A stretch of DNA of 64,000 bases from NCBI RefSeq assembly GCF_001610975.1, contig NZ_CP013342.1, forward strand, positions 2,985,001 to 3,049,000. The letters are read 5' to 3'. Numbering within the stretch: the first letter of the stretch is position 1; every line of letters begins with the position of its first letter. The translations under genes were made by a program, and so were the position numbers. The DNA is from Sphingopyxis terrae subsp. terrae NBRC 15098 (GTDB lineage: Bacteria; Pseudomonadota; Alphaproteobacteria; Sphingomonadales; Sphingomonadaceae). Shown here in pieces: positions 24,135-31,764 of this stretch. The notes below the pieces were generated by a model, which did not search any database, had not been told where the DNA came from, and was given only the letters and a program-made list of their open reading frames with translations.

Positions 24135-25781
24135 ATGTCAAGTAGAGATAACGCCACATCTGCAGCACCCGCCGCCAGCCGCGGTGCCTTGGCCGCTTGG
24201 CTTGGCGATGCCGTTGCCGCGGTGCTCTTCGCGCTCGCGCTCGCGCAATTGCTGGCGCTCCACGTCGCGCGCGACCTTCGCGGCGGCGGAGGGGGCGACG
24301 CGGGATTCGGCATTGCGGGCTGGGCGTGGATGCTGCTGCTGATTGGCGCGGCGCTGGCACGCGGCGCTTTGCAGGGCGGCGCCTTTGCGATCGGCCTGCG
24401 CCACGCCGCGCGCTTTGCCGCCGAGCTGCGCGCGCGCGTCGCGCCCGCGCTCATGGTGAGCGCGGCGGGGCGCGGACGCCTGATCGGTGAAGATGCCGAA
24501 CTAGCGGTGACCGCGATCGACCGCATCGAGCCCTATGTTGCGCGTTTCCTGCCGCTGCGCCGCGCCGCGATGCTTTCGCCGCTGCTGATCGCGCTGGCGG
24601 CGCTGCCCGCAAGCAGCGTCGCCGCGGCGATCCTGTTCGGCACGCTGTTGCCCTTCGCGATCGGTATGGCGCTCGCCGGCAGCGCCGCGGCGCGGGCGAG
24701 CGAGGCGCAATTGGGGGCGCTGTCGCGGCTCGGCGGCTTGTTCGTCGACCGGGTTCGCGCGCTGCCGCTGATCCTCTCCTATGGCGCCGAGGATCGCGTC
24801 ACGCGTCAGATCGGCGGGGCGGCGCGCGATCTGGCGGAACGGACGCTGGGCGTGCTGCGCATCGCCTTTGCATCGAGCGCGATCCTCGAATTTTTCAGCG
24901 CGCTCGCGGTCGCGCTCGTCGCGGTTTATTGTGGCTTTTCGCTGCTCGGCCTGCTGCCCTTTCGCGCGCCCGAAAGCCTCGACTTCGCCGAAGCCTTTTA
25001 CGTTCTTGCGCTCGCGCCCGAATTTTATCTCGGCATGCGCCGCCTGGCCGCGGCCTATCACGACAAGCAGCAAGGCGAAGCGGCGCTGGCGGCGCTTGCC
25101 GCCGCGGAGGCACCGATCGCCGATCACGCAGTCGCACCGCCGTTACCCGGCGCACCGGCGGCTCTTGTCGTCGATGCGTGGGTTGTTCGGCACCCCGAAG
25201 GCGCGGCGATCGGACCGATCAGCGCGCGCTGGATCGGCCCCGGCCTTCACCTGATCGTCGGGCCGAGCGGATCGGGCAAGACCAGCCTCCTCCGCGCGTT
25301 GATCGGGCAGGTGTCCGTCGAGTCGGGGCGCCTTTACGCCGACGATGCCGCGGTCGACCCACGCGCGCTCGCCTCGCTGTGCGGCTGGGCGGGTCAGCGG
25401 CCCTTGCTGTTGCCCGGGAGTCTCCGCGCCAATCTGCTCGTAGGAGAGGCGAAGGCGCGCGATGCTGCGATCATTGCCGAACTCGACGTGCTCGGTCTTT
25501 CGGCGCTGATTACCGCGCGTGGCGGCGGGATCGACTGGGTTGTCGATGACCGCGGCAGCGGGTTGTCGGGCGGCGAACGGCGACGGATCGGGCTGGCGCG
25601 CGCGCTGCTGTCGCCCCGCCCGCTGCTGCTGCTCGACGAGCCGACTGCCGACCTCGACGCCGCGAGTGCGGCGCGCGTCGTCGCGGTGTTGCAGGCCGCT
25701 GCGACGACCCGGACGATCGTCGCGGCGACGCACGATCCGGCGCTGATCGCCGCGGCGGACAGCGTGGTGGAAATCGGATGA
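24120..25781 (+). CDS. cydD: ABC exporter of thiols CydD
   Basis: A 553-residue half-exporter with an N-terminal six-helix domain and a C-terminal nucleotide-binding domain: Walker A VGPSGSGKTSLL, signature LSGGERRR, Walker B LLLLDEPTADLD and switch histidine in AATHDP. CydD pairs with CydC to export cysteine and glutathione to the periplasm, which is required for cytochrome bd assembly. It is divergent from cydABX. Starts are GTG 24120 or ATG 24135. The stop overlaps the ATG of the next gene by four bases. Confidence 0.93.
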   Translation: MNIRKMSSRDNATSAAPAASRGALAAWLGDAVAAVLFALALAQLLALHVARDLRGGGGGDAGFGIAGWAWMLLLIGAALARGALQGGAFAIGLRHAARFAAELRARVAPALMVSAAGRGRLIGEDAELAVTAIDRIEPYVARFLPLRRAAMLSPLLIALAALPASSVAAAILFGTLLPFAIGMALAGSAAARASEAQLGALSRLGGLFVDRVRALPLILSYGAEDRVTRQIGGAARDLAERTLGVLRIAFASSAILEFFSALAVALVAVYCGFSLLGLLPFRAPESLDFAEAFYVLALAPEFYLGMRRLAAAYHDKQQGEAALAALAAAEAPIADHAVAPPLPGAPAALVVDAWVVRHPEGAAIGPISARWIGPGLHLIVGPSGSGKTSLLRALIGQVSVESGRLYADDAAVDPRALASLCGWAGQRPLLLPGSLRANLLVGEAKARDAAIIAELDVLGLSALITARGGGIDWVVDDRGSGLSGGERRRIGLARALLSPRPLLLLDEPTADLDAASAARVVAVLQAAATTRTIVAATHDPALIAAADSVVEIG

Positions 25782-27373
25782 TCGCGGCATTGCTCCGATC
25801 CGCGCGCGCGGGCCAGCGCCGCGCGGTGTTGCTCGGCATGGCGGCAGCTGCAGTCGCTGCGCTGTCGGCGATCGGCCTGCTCGCGGTGTCGGGCTGGTTC
25901 CTGACCGGTGCGGCGATTGCCGGCCTGACCGGCGCGGCGGCGGTCAAGGCGTTCAATTATCTGGTGCCCAGCGCCGCCATCCGCGGGCTGGCGATCTTGC
26001 GCACGCTGTCGCGCTATGGCGAGCGGCTGTTCAGCCATCAGGCGATGCTGTTTGCCCTTGCCGAGGTGCGTGCCGTGCTGTTTGCGCGGTTGATCGCGGC
26101 ACCGCCGGCGACGGCGCTTCTCCACAATCGCGGCGATGTCACGGCGCGGCTTGGTGGCGACGTCGAAACGCTGGAGGAGGCACTGCTGCGCACGACGCTG
26201 GTACCGTCGGGCATCGCAACGCTCGCGGGGACGATGCTGTTGATGGCACTCGCGGGCTGGGCTGCTGCAGCGGCCTTGCTGGGCGCAGCGGGGGCAAGTT
26301 TTGCAGTCGCGCGCCGGATCGGGCGCGACCGGATCGCCCCGGCGCTCGACGCCGAAAGCGCAGCGCTCGGTGCGCTCAAGCGATGCTATGTCGAACTGGC
26401 GGCCGGGGGCGACGATATTGCGGTCTATGGGCTTGCCGCCGACGTGCGAGCGGCAATCGCGGCGGCCGAAGCGCCGCTCCACCGCGCCCGCGCGGCGATG
26501 GCCGGCGCCGACACGCTGGTGTCGATCGTGCATTGGGGGCTGACCGGTGCGGCGGTGGCCGCGATCGTCGCGCTGTCGCCCGCTAGCGCCCCGGTTGTCG
26601 CGCTCGCAGCGCTTGCTGCGACCGCTGCTATGGAGATCGTCGGCGGCCTCGCCCGGCTCGACATTCAACGCTGGAAGAGCCGCGGTGCGCGCGCGCGGCT
26701 CGATGCGATGTTTCCGGACGTCGCCGCCCCGGCGAGCGATGGTGCGCCGGCGCAGCCGATCGTCGAACTGGCGGTCGCGGGCGCCCTGTACCGCATTGTT
26801 CCGGGCGACCGCGTTCTGCTCGCCGGGCGGTCGGGGAGCGGCAAGACGCGGTTGCTCGAAACGCTGACGGGGCTGCGCGACGATGCGCCCGAAGATGTGC
26901 GGATCGGCGGATTGCTTGCGGTAGGCTTGCCGCTCGCGGCGCGGCGGTCGCTGTTCGCGCTCGCGGCGCAGGACGCGGCGATGATCGCGGGCAGCGTGGC
27001 CGACAATCTGTCGCTCGCACGGCCGGGCATCACGCGCGACGAGATGCAGGCGGCGCTGACCGTTGCCTGCCTTGACGATGTCGTTGCGCAATTGCCCGGT
27101 GGGCTCGACTGCCGGCTGGGCGACGACGGCGCGCGGCTGTCGGGCGGACAGCGCAAGCGGCTGTCGCTGGCGCGAGCGCTGCTGGCGCAGCGGCCGTTCC
27201 TGCTGCTCGACGAACCGAGCGAAGGGCTCGACGGGGCGACCGAAGCGCGGCTGATCGTGCGACTGGGCGACTGGCTTGCGGAGGCGGGAAGCGGGTTGAT
27301 CCTCGTCGGCCACCGCCCCGCAATGCGGGCGCTTGCCACGCGGCAGATCGAGATGGACGGCGATCCCGGCTAG
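25778..27373 (+). CDS. cydC: ABC exporter of thiols CydC
   Basis: A 531-residue ABC half-exporter, partner of CydD. Six membrane helices occupy roughly residues 1-300 (SGWFLTGAAIAGLTG is typical of CydC), followed by an ATPase domain with Walker A LAGRSGSGKTRLL, signature LSGGQRKR, Walker B FLLLDEPSEGLD and a switch histidine in LVGHRP. The heterodimer supplies reduced thiols for periplasmic redox balance and bd assembly. It ends ten bases before the stop of the convergent arsR gene. Confidence 0.92.
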   Translation: MIAALLRSARAGQRRAVLLGMAAAAVAALSAIGLLAVSGWFLTGAAIAGLTGAAAVKAFNYLVPSAAIRGLAILRTLSRYGERLFSHQAMLFALAEVRAVLFARLIAAPPATALLHNRGDVTARLGGDVETLEEALLRTTLVPSGIATLAGTMLLMALAGWAAAAALLGAAGASFAVARRIGRDRIAPALDAESAALGALKRCYVELAAGGDDIAVYGLAADVRAAIAAAEAPLHRARAAMAGADTLVSIVHWGLTGAAVAAIVALSPASAPVVALAALAATAAMEIVGGLARLDIQRWKSRGARARLDAMFPDVAAPASDGAPAQPIVELAVAGALYRIVPGDRVLLAGRSGSGKTRLLETLTGLRDDAPEDVRIGGLLAVGLPLAARRSLFALAAQDAAMIAGSVADNLSLARPGITRDEMQAALTVACLDDVVAQLPGGLDCRLGDDGARLSGGQRKRLSLARALLAQRPFLLLDEPSEGLDGATEARLIVRLGDWLAEAGSGLILVGHRPAMRALATRQIEMDGDPG

Positions 27374-27383
27374 CGCCAGGATC

Positions 27384-27737
27384 CTAGCGCAAGATTCTCG
27401 CGAAATGGGCGGCGCTGGCGGAGGCGTCGCGGGTGCTCGTCGTCGCGGCGGGACTGACGCCGAACTGGTCGGCGAACGCGCGGACGGGCGCGAGCGCTTC
27501 GGGTTTCAGGCGGTAGAAAATCTGCTTCGCCTCGCGCCGCGTTTCGACGATCCGCGCGTTGCGCAGCACGCCGAGTTGCTGGCTGAGCAGCGGCTGGCCG
27601 ATGCCGGTCGCGCTTTCGATCTGCCCCACAGCAAGTTCCTGATCGCGCACGGCGAAGATCAGCTTGAGCCGCACCGGATGCGCCAGGACGCGCAGCAGTT
27701 CGACCAGATCGTCGTCGATGAGCGCCTCACCGGTCAT
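27384..27737 (-). CDS. ArsR-family regulator without cysteines
   Basis: A 117-residue winged-helix repressor. LRVLAHPVRLKLIFAV and the recognition region GIGQPLLSQQLGVLRNARIVETRREAKQIFYRL are clear ArsR features. It contains no cysteine, so neither the ELCVCDL metal site nor a disulfide/persulfide switch is possible; its signal must be something else, or it must be sensed by other residues. The ATG overlaps the peroxiredoxin stop (ATGA), so the two form an operon and probably autoregulate through the A/T-rich region at 28431-28464. The C-terminal 25 residues are serine/alanine-rich. Confidence 0.88.
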   Translation of the reverse strand: MTGEALIDDDLVELLRVLAHPVRLKLIFAVRDQELAVGQIESATGIGQPLLSQQLGVLRNARIVETRREAKQIFYRLKPEALAPVRAFADQFGVSPAATTSTRDASASAAHFARILR

Positions 27738-28390
27738 TGCGCCCTGGCATCCTTCGCGAGCGTGTAGAACCAGCCGGTCGGATTGTCGGCCGCGAGCACG
27801 CCTTCGGTGGCGAGTTCGGGCGGGACGAGGAGGTCGTCGCCGGGCTGCCAACCCGCGGGCGTCATCGCCGACCCGTCGCTCGTGCACTGGAGCGCCGCGA
27901 CGGTGCGCACCATCTCGTCGACCGAGCGGCCGACGGTCAGCGGATAGATGGTCAGCGCACGGACGACGCCGTCGGGATCGATGAAAAAGGCCGCGCGCAC
28001 CGTCGCGGCGCTGAAGGACTGGGCGTCGACCATGCCGAAAGCGTGCGCGATTTCGAGCGAGGGGTCCTCGACGATCGGAAAGGGGATGGCGACGCCCAAG
28101 TCGTCGCGCAGCGCGCGGATCCACGCGAGATGCGAAAAAAGGCTGTCGACCGAATGGGCGAGCAGCGCGCAATCGAGCGCGGCAAAGCGGTCGGCGGCAC
28201 GTGCGATGGCCAGAAACTCGCTGGTGCAGACAGGGGTGAAATCGCCTGGGTGCGAAAAGAAGAGCAGCCACCGGCCGCGATAATCGCTGAGCCGCACCGG
28301 TCCGGCGGTGCTGCGCGCGATGAAATCGGGCGCGGTGTCGCCGATGCGGATCGGGCGCGCAGCGGGCCGGTTGTCGCTGTTGTCGGGCAT
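27734..28390 (-). CDS. 1-Cys peroxiredoxin (Prx6 type)
   Basis: A 218-residue thiol peroxidase reducing hydrogen or organic peroxides. The peroxidatic site is HPGDFTPVCTSEF with Cys55; the long C-terminal domain (LVPPELATEG..., ending near NPTGWFYTLAKD) is typical of the Prx6/1-Cys branch. A second cysteine in LQCTSDG is not at the standard resolving position. The start at 28390 (MPDNSDN) has an AGGAAT ribosome site. It is first in an operon with arsR, next to sulfide-oxidation genes, where persulfide or peroxide removal would fit. Confidence 0.9.
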   Translation of the reverse strand: MPDNSDNRPAARPIRIGDTAPDFIARSTAGPVRLSDYRGRWLLFFSHPGDFTPVCTSEFLAIARAADRFAALDCALLAHSVDSLFSHLAWIRALRDDLGVAIPFPIVEDPSLEIAHAFGMVDAQSFSAATVRAAFFIDPDGVVRALTIYPLTVGRSVDEMVRTVAALQCTSDGSAMTPAGWQPGDDLLVPPELATEGVLAADNPTGWFYTLAKDARAQ

Positions 28391-28430
28391 CGGGATTCCT
28401 CTGGGAGCTTCCTCTCGCTCGACAGCGATC

Positions 28431-28464
28431 ATATATAATTCATAATATCGTGTAAATGTGATAT
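28431..28464. promoter_or_regulatory. A/T-rich operator-like region upstream of the peroxiredoxin-arsR operon
   Basis: Between the peroxiredoxin gene and the end of the TauE gene lies an A/T-rich patch containing ATATC and GATAT (28445-28449 and 28460-28464) as an inverted repeat with a ten-base spacer, preceded by further ATAT elements. It differs from the AATATTA-type boxes found at 30.2 and 33.1 kb, which suggests it is the site of the cysteine-free ArsR rather than of the second ArsR protein. Confidence 0.45.
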
Positions 28465-28468
28465 GCGC

Positions 28469-29269
28469 TCAGCCGAGCATGGCCCCGGCGCTGTGGTAGA
28501 GCATATAGGCGGCCACGACGAGAACGAGCAGCGCGAACAGCGTGTTGAGCCGTCCAGTTCTGGCCGACAGGCGCTGCGCACCCTTGAGCCCCAGCCAGCT
28601 TCCCAGCGCGCCGCCCGCGATGAACAGCCCGGCAAGCGGCCAGTCGACGAGGCCCGACCAGGCATAGTTGGCGGCGGTGGTGAGCCCGAAGGCGGTTACC
28701 GCGACCAGCGAGGTGCCGACCGCGTTGATCATCGGCATTCCCGTCGCGGCGACGATGCCGGGGACGATCAGAAAGCCGCCGCCGATGCCGAAAAAGCCGC
28801 TGAACGCTCCGCTGCCGAGGCCGTAGCCGAGCAGGCGCGGCGCATTTTCCCGGCTGATCCGCACCGCGGGATCGCCGATCTGGCCGCGCTTGCGCAGCAT
28901 GATGACCGCGATGACGACCATCAGCAGCGCGAAGAGAAAGAGCAGCTTGGCGCCGTCGAAGCTCTTGCCGAGGGTCGATCCGGCGAAGGCGCCGACGATT
29001 CCGGCGCCGGCGAAGGTCAGCCCGCACGGCCAGCGCACATTGCCAGCGCGCGCATGGTTGGTCAGCCCAACCGCCGCATTGGCGGCGACGGCGAGTGCTG
29101 CGGTCCCGATCGCGACATGCGGCTGCGGCACCCCGACGAGATAGACCATCAGCGGCACCGCAAGGATCGACCCGCCGCCGCCGACGAGCCCGAGCGTGAA
29201 GCCGACGAGCACGCCGGAGAGCGCGCCGAGGATCATCTGGGCGAGGCTGATCGTCATGGGATCGGTCAT
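28469..29269 (-). CDS. TauE/SafE-family anion permease
   Basis: A 266-residue membrane protein with about eight spans. GFTLGLVGGGGSILAVPLMVY near the N terminus and the matching GAFSGFFGIGGGFLIVPGIV in the second half are the twin glycine motifs of the TauE/SafE (DUF81) family, proposed exporters of sulfite, sulfoacetate or related anions. It follows the persulfide dioxygenase-like gene by 13 bases on the same strand. A dioxygenase that makes sulfite followed by a permease that exports it is the order found in bigR-type operons. Starts at 29269 or 29257. Confidence 0.92.
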   Translation of the reverse strand: MTDPMTISLAQMILGALSGVLVGFTLGLVGGGGSILAVPLMVYLVGVPQPHVAIGTAALAVAANAAVGLTNHARAGNVRWPCGLTFAGAGIVGAFAGSTLGKSFDGAKLLFLFALLMVVIAVIMLRKRGQIGDPAVRISRENAPRLLGYGLGSGAFSGFFGIGGGFLIVPGIVAATGMPMINAVGTSLVAVTAFGLTTAANYAWSGLVDWPLAGLFIAGGALGSWLGLKGAQRLSARTGRLNTLFALLVLVVAAYMLYHSAGAMLG

Positions 29270-29282
29270 CGCGCGCGCTATC

Positions 29283-30206
29283 CTACAGCTTATCGAGCGG
29301 CAGCTTCAGATATCGGGTGCCGTTCGCTTCAGGTTCGGGGAAATGACCCGCGCGCATATTGACCTGGATCGACGGGAGGATCAGCCGCGGCATCGACAGC
29401 GTCTTGTCGCGCGCCTCGCGCATCGCGACGAACTGATCTTCGTCCACGCCTTCGTGGACATGAACGTTGGCGGTGCGCTCGGCCGCGATCGTCGTTTCCC
29501 AAGCAAAGCTGTCGCGATCCGGCGCCTTGTAATCGTGGCAGAGGAACAGCCGCGTTTCGCCGGGAAGCGACAGCAAGCGCTGGATCGAGCGATAGAGGGT
29601 GCGCGCATCGCCGCCGGGAAAGTCGGCGCGCGCGGTGCCATAGTCGGGCATGAACAAGGTATCGCCGGTGAACAGCGCATCGCCGATGATCCACACCATG
29701 CACGCCGGCGTGTGGCCGGGGGTGTGGAGGACCATCCCCTCGATCTCGCCGAGCATGAAGCGCTCGCCGTCGGCCATCAGCCGGTCGAACTGCGAGCCGT
29801 CGCGCGCGAAGCGCTCATCTTCGTTGAAAATGGCGCCGAACACCGTCTGCACCGTTTCGATATGCCGACCGATGACGATCTGGCCGCCGAGCTTCGCTTG
29901 CAGATAGGGGGCAGCGGAGAGGTGGTCGGCATGGGCGTGGGTTTCGATCTGCCATTCGACGGTCAGCCCTTCGCGGCGGACATAATCGACGATCGCGTCG
30001 GCCGACGCATGGCCGGTGCGGCCCGAAGGCTGGTCGAAATCGAGTACCGAGTCGATGATTGCCGCCTTGCGCGTCGCGGGGTCGTGGACGACGTGCGTCG
30101 CGGTGAAGGTCGGTTCGTCGAAGAAGCTTTTGACGACGGGGATAAGGCCGGTTGCCCGCGCCTTGTCGATCAGCGCGGCGGCGGAATCGCGGTGAAGGTC
30201 GTCCAT
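29283..30206 (-). CDS. ETHE1/BLH-like persulfide dioxygenase (MBL fold)
   Basis: A 307-residue metallo-beta-lactamase-fold protein. It has ETHAHADHLSAAPYL (His90, His92, Asp94, His95), HTPGHTPACMVW, FTGDTLFMPDYGTARADFPGG and the late CHDY segment, the pattern of ETHE1/BLH enzymes, which oxidise glutathione persulfide to sulfite with one Fe(II). Glyoxalase II is the main alternative, but the GTARADFPGG stretch and the sulfur neighbours favour the dioxygenase. The promoter holds a palindrome (30227-30248) 21 bases upstream of the ATG that matches those upstream of the SQR and rhodanese genes. Confidence 0.92.
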   Translation of the reverse strand: MDDLHRDSAAALIDKARATGLIPVVKSFFDEPTFTATHVVHDPATRKAAIIDSVLDFDQPSGRTGHASADAIVDYVRREGLTVEWQIETHAHADHLSAAPYLQAKLGGQIVIGRHIETVQTVFGAIFNEDERFARDGSQFDRLMADGERFMLGEIEGMVLHTPGHTPACMVWIIGDALFTGDTLFMPDYGTARADFPGGDARTLYRSIQRLLSLPGETRLFLCHDYKAPDRDSFAWETTIAAERTANVHVHEGVDEDQFVAMREARDKTLSMPRLILPSIQVNMRAGHFPEPEANGTRYLKLPLDKL

Positions 30207-30226
30207 GCGATCATTCCTTCGTTTAA

Positions 30227-30248
30227 AATATTAGATAAAACTAATATA
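30227..30248. promoter_or_regulatory. BigR/SqrR-type operator, box C
   Basis: Inverted repeat with arms AATATTAG and CTAATATA around a six-base spacer (one mismatch at the outer base). It lies just upstream of the dioxygenase gene and has the same 8-6-8 layout as two boxes at 33140-33177. A repressor bound here would block the dioxygenase-permease transcript. It is not next to any other promoter. Confidence 0.78.
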
Positions 30249-30284
30249 GTGAGGCGGCGCCGTTTGTCCAGTGGAGGAGGAGGC

Positions 30285-31550
30285 CTATTCGATACCGCAG
30301 AGCAGGCGGAGGCGCCACGCCGCGGTCTGCACCGATGCCTGCGCTTCGGCGAGCCGCGCGGTCGCGGCGATCGCTTCGCGTTCGGCATCGAGCTCGGCGA
30401 GCGGGGGGCGGGCGCCCGAGCGCACTTCGAGGCGGGTGCCGCGTAGCGCCTCGCGCGCCGCGGCGTCGCCATCGCGCGCGGCATCGAGCGCGCGTTCGGC
30501 GCTGTCGAGCCCGCTCCACGCCTCGATCACCGCCTGGGTGACGTCGTCGCGCGCCTGACGCAGCCGCGCTTCGCTGGCCGAGAGTTTCGATTGCGCCTCG
30601 CGGACGCGCGCGCTGCCCGCGCCGCTGTCGAAGAAGGTCCAGCGCCCGCGCAGCCCGACGGTGACATTGTCGGCGCGATAGTCGGGGAAAAATTGGTCGC
30701 GGATCCGCGCGCCCTCGGCAAAGACGCCGAGCTGCGGGCGGTTGGTCGCCTTGGCGGCGCGCACTCCCGCGGCGGCGCCGTCGACGCCGGCATCGGCCTG
30801 CGCGAGCAGGACATTCGCGGCGACGGCGGCCTCGACCGCTTCGCCGAGCGTCGCGGGAACCTCGGGGCGCGGGGGCAGGGGGGCGAGATCGCCGACAGGC
30901 TTGCCGGTCAGCCGCTCGAGGCGGGCGAGCGCGGCGGTGAGGCGGCCCTGGGCCTGGACAAGACCGGCCTGTCCCTCGGCGCGGCGTGCTTTCGCCTGGG
31001 CGACCTCGCTGCTCGTCGCATCGCCGACGTCGTAGCGCAGGCCGGTATGACGAACGATCTCGCCCAGCGCATCGACGAGCTTGCCATAGCTCGCGACAAG
31101 ATCGCGCGCGGTGAGCACTTCGGCATAGGCGCCGACAGTCGCGAGGGTCAGATTCTGGCGCGCCATATCCTTGCCAAGCGTCGCAGCGCGGCTGCCCGCT
31201 GCGGCCTGATCGATCGCGGCGCTGATCCGTCCACCGGCGTAGAGCGGGTATTCGCCGACCAGTTGCACGGCGCTGGGGGTCACGTTTTGCGCGGTTAGAC
31301 CGAAATAGCCGCCAGGGTCGAGCCGGCCGGTGCCGACGCTGCCCTCGACACTGGCGGTGGGACCGGCGGCGGCGCGCGCCTGCGCGAGCCGCGCGGCGGC
31401 GGCATCGGCATCGGCTGCCGCCGCTTCGAGCGCGGGCGAGTGCGCGCGCGCGTCGGCGATGGCGGTCGCCAGATCCTGCGCCGCCGCGGGGTGCGGCAGC
31501 GCGAGCGCGGCAAGGCATGCCGCCGTCAGCAGGGTCGCGGCGCGCTTCAC
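30285..31550 (-). CDS. TolC-family outer-membrane channel of the sulfur island
   Basis: A 421-residue TolC-type outer-membrane factor with a cleavable signal peptide (ends PHPAAAQ) and no lipobox, unlike the NodT-type protein at 19.7 kb. The first repeat contains AIADARAHSPALEAAAADADAA; the second repeat opens near LGEAVEAAVAANVLLAQADAG. The start is GTG at 31550, overlapping the DUF2892 stop (GTGA). It is transcribed with SQR, while the adaptor and pump that should use it lie on the divergent transcript. Confidence 0.9.
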   Translation of the reverse strand: MKRAATLLTAACLAALALPHPAAAQDLATAIADARAHSPALEAAAADADAAAARLAQARAAAGPTASVEGSVGTGRLDPGGYFGLTAQNVTPSAVQLVGEYPLYAGGRISAAIDQAAAGSRAATLGKDMARQNLTLATVGAYAEVLTARDLVASYGKLVDALGEIVRHTGLRYDVGDATSSEVAQAKARRAEGQAGLVQAQGRLTAALARLERLTGKPVGDLAPLPPRPEVPATLGEAVEAAVAANVLLAQADAGVDGAAAGVRAAKATNRPQLGVFAEGARIRDQFFPDYRADNVTVGLRGRWTFFDSGAGSARVREAQSKLSASEARLRQARDDVTQAVIEAWSGLDSAERALDAARDGDAAAREALRGTRLEVRSGARPPLAELDAEREAIAATARLAEAQASVQTAAWRLRLLCGIE

Positions 31551-31750
31551 TTAAAGGCGGCTCCCTGCCGCACGCCGAGACGCTTGAAAATGGCCGCCGC
31601 GGGACAGAAGCCGGTGAAGCTTGCCTGGATCATGTTGAGCCCCGCAAAGGCGGCGAGTCCGATCCACCAAGGATGGACGAACCAGGCGAGCAGCACGCTC
31701 GTCAGCACGACGAGGCCCGCGAAGCGCAAAACAGCACGATCGAGGTTCAT
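31547..31750 (-). CDS. DUF2892 (YgaP-like) membrane protein
   Basis: A 67-residue protein with two hydrophobic segments (about 10-27 and 29-45) and the motif ASFTGFCPAAAIFKRLG, typical of DUF2892, the membrane part of the YgaP rhodanese. In YgaP the soluble rhodanese domain and this domain are fused; here a stand-alone rhodanese is encoded from the divergent promoter, so the two may cooperate in passing sulfane sulfur at the membrane. An AGGAAG ribosome site precedes the ATG at 31750; it lies between SQR and the TolC gene. Confidence 0.9.
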   Translation of the reverse strand: MNLDRAVLRFAGLVVLTSVLLAWFVHPWWIGLAAFAGLNMIQASFTGFCPAAAIFKRLGVRQGAAFK

Positions 31751-31764
31751 GGGTCTTCCTTTCG

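Noticed and set aside
27384-27737. The ArsR protein at 27384 as the BigR/SqrR sensor of the sulfur island
   Set aside because: It has no cysteine and its own promoter repeat differs from the three sulfur-island boxes; the protein at 37853 is the better candidate.
29283-30206. Glyoxalase II (hydroxyacylglutathione hydrolase)
   Set aside because: The metallo-beta-lactamase motifs alone would allow it, but the sequence around the second metal site, the TauE neighbour and the shared operator favour an ETHE1-type persulfide dioxygenase.
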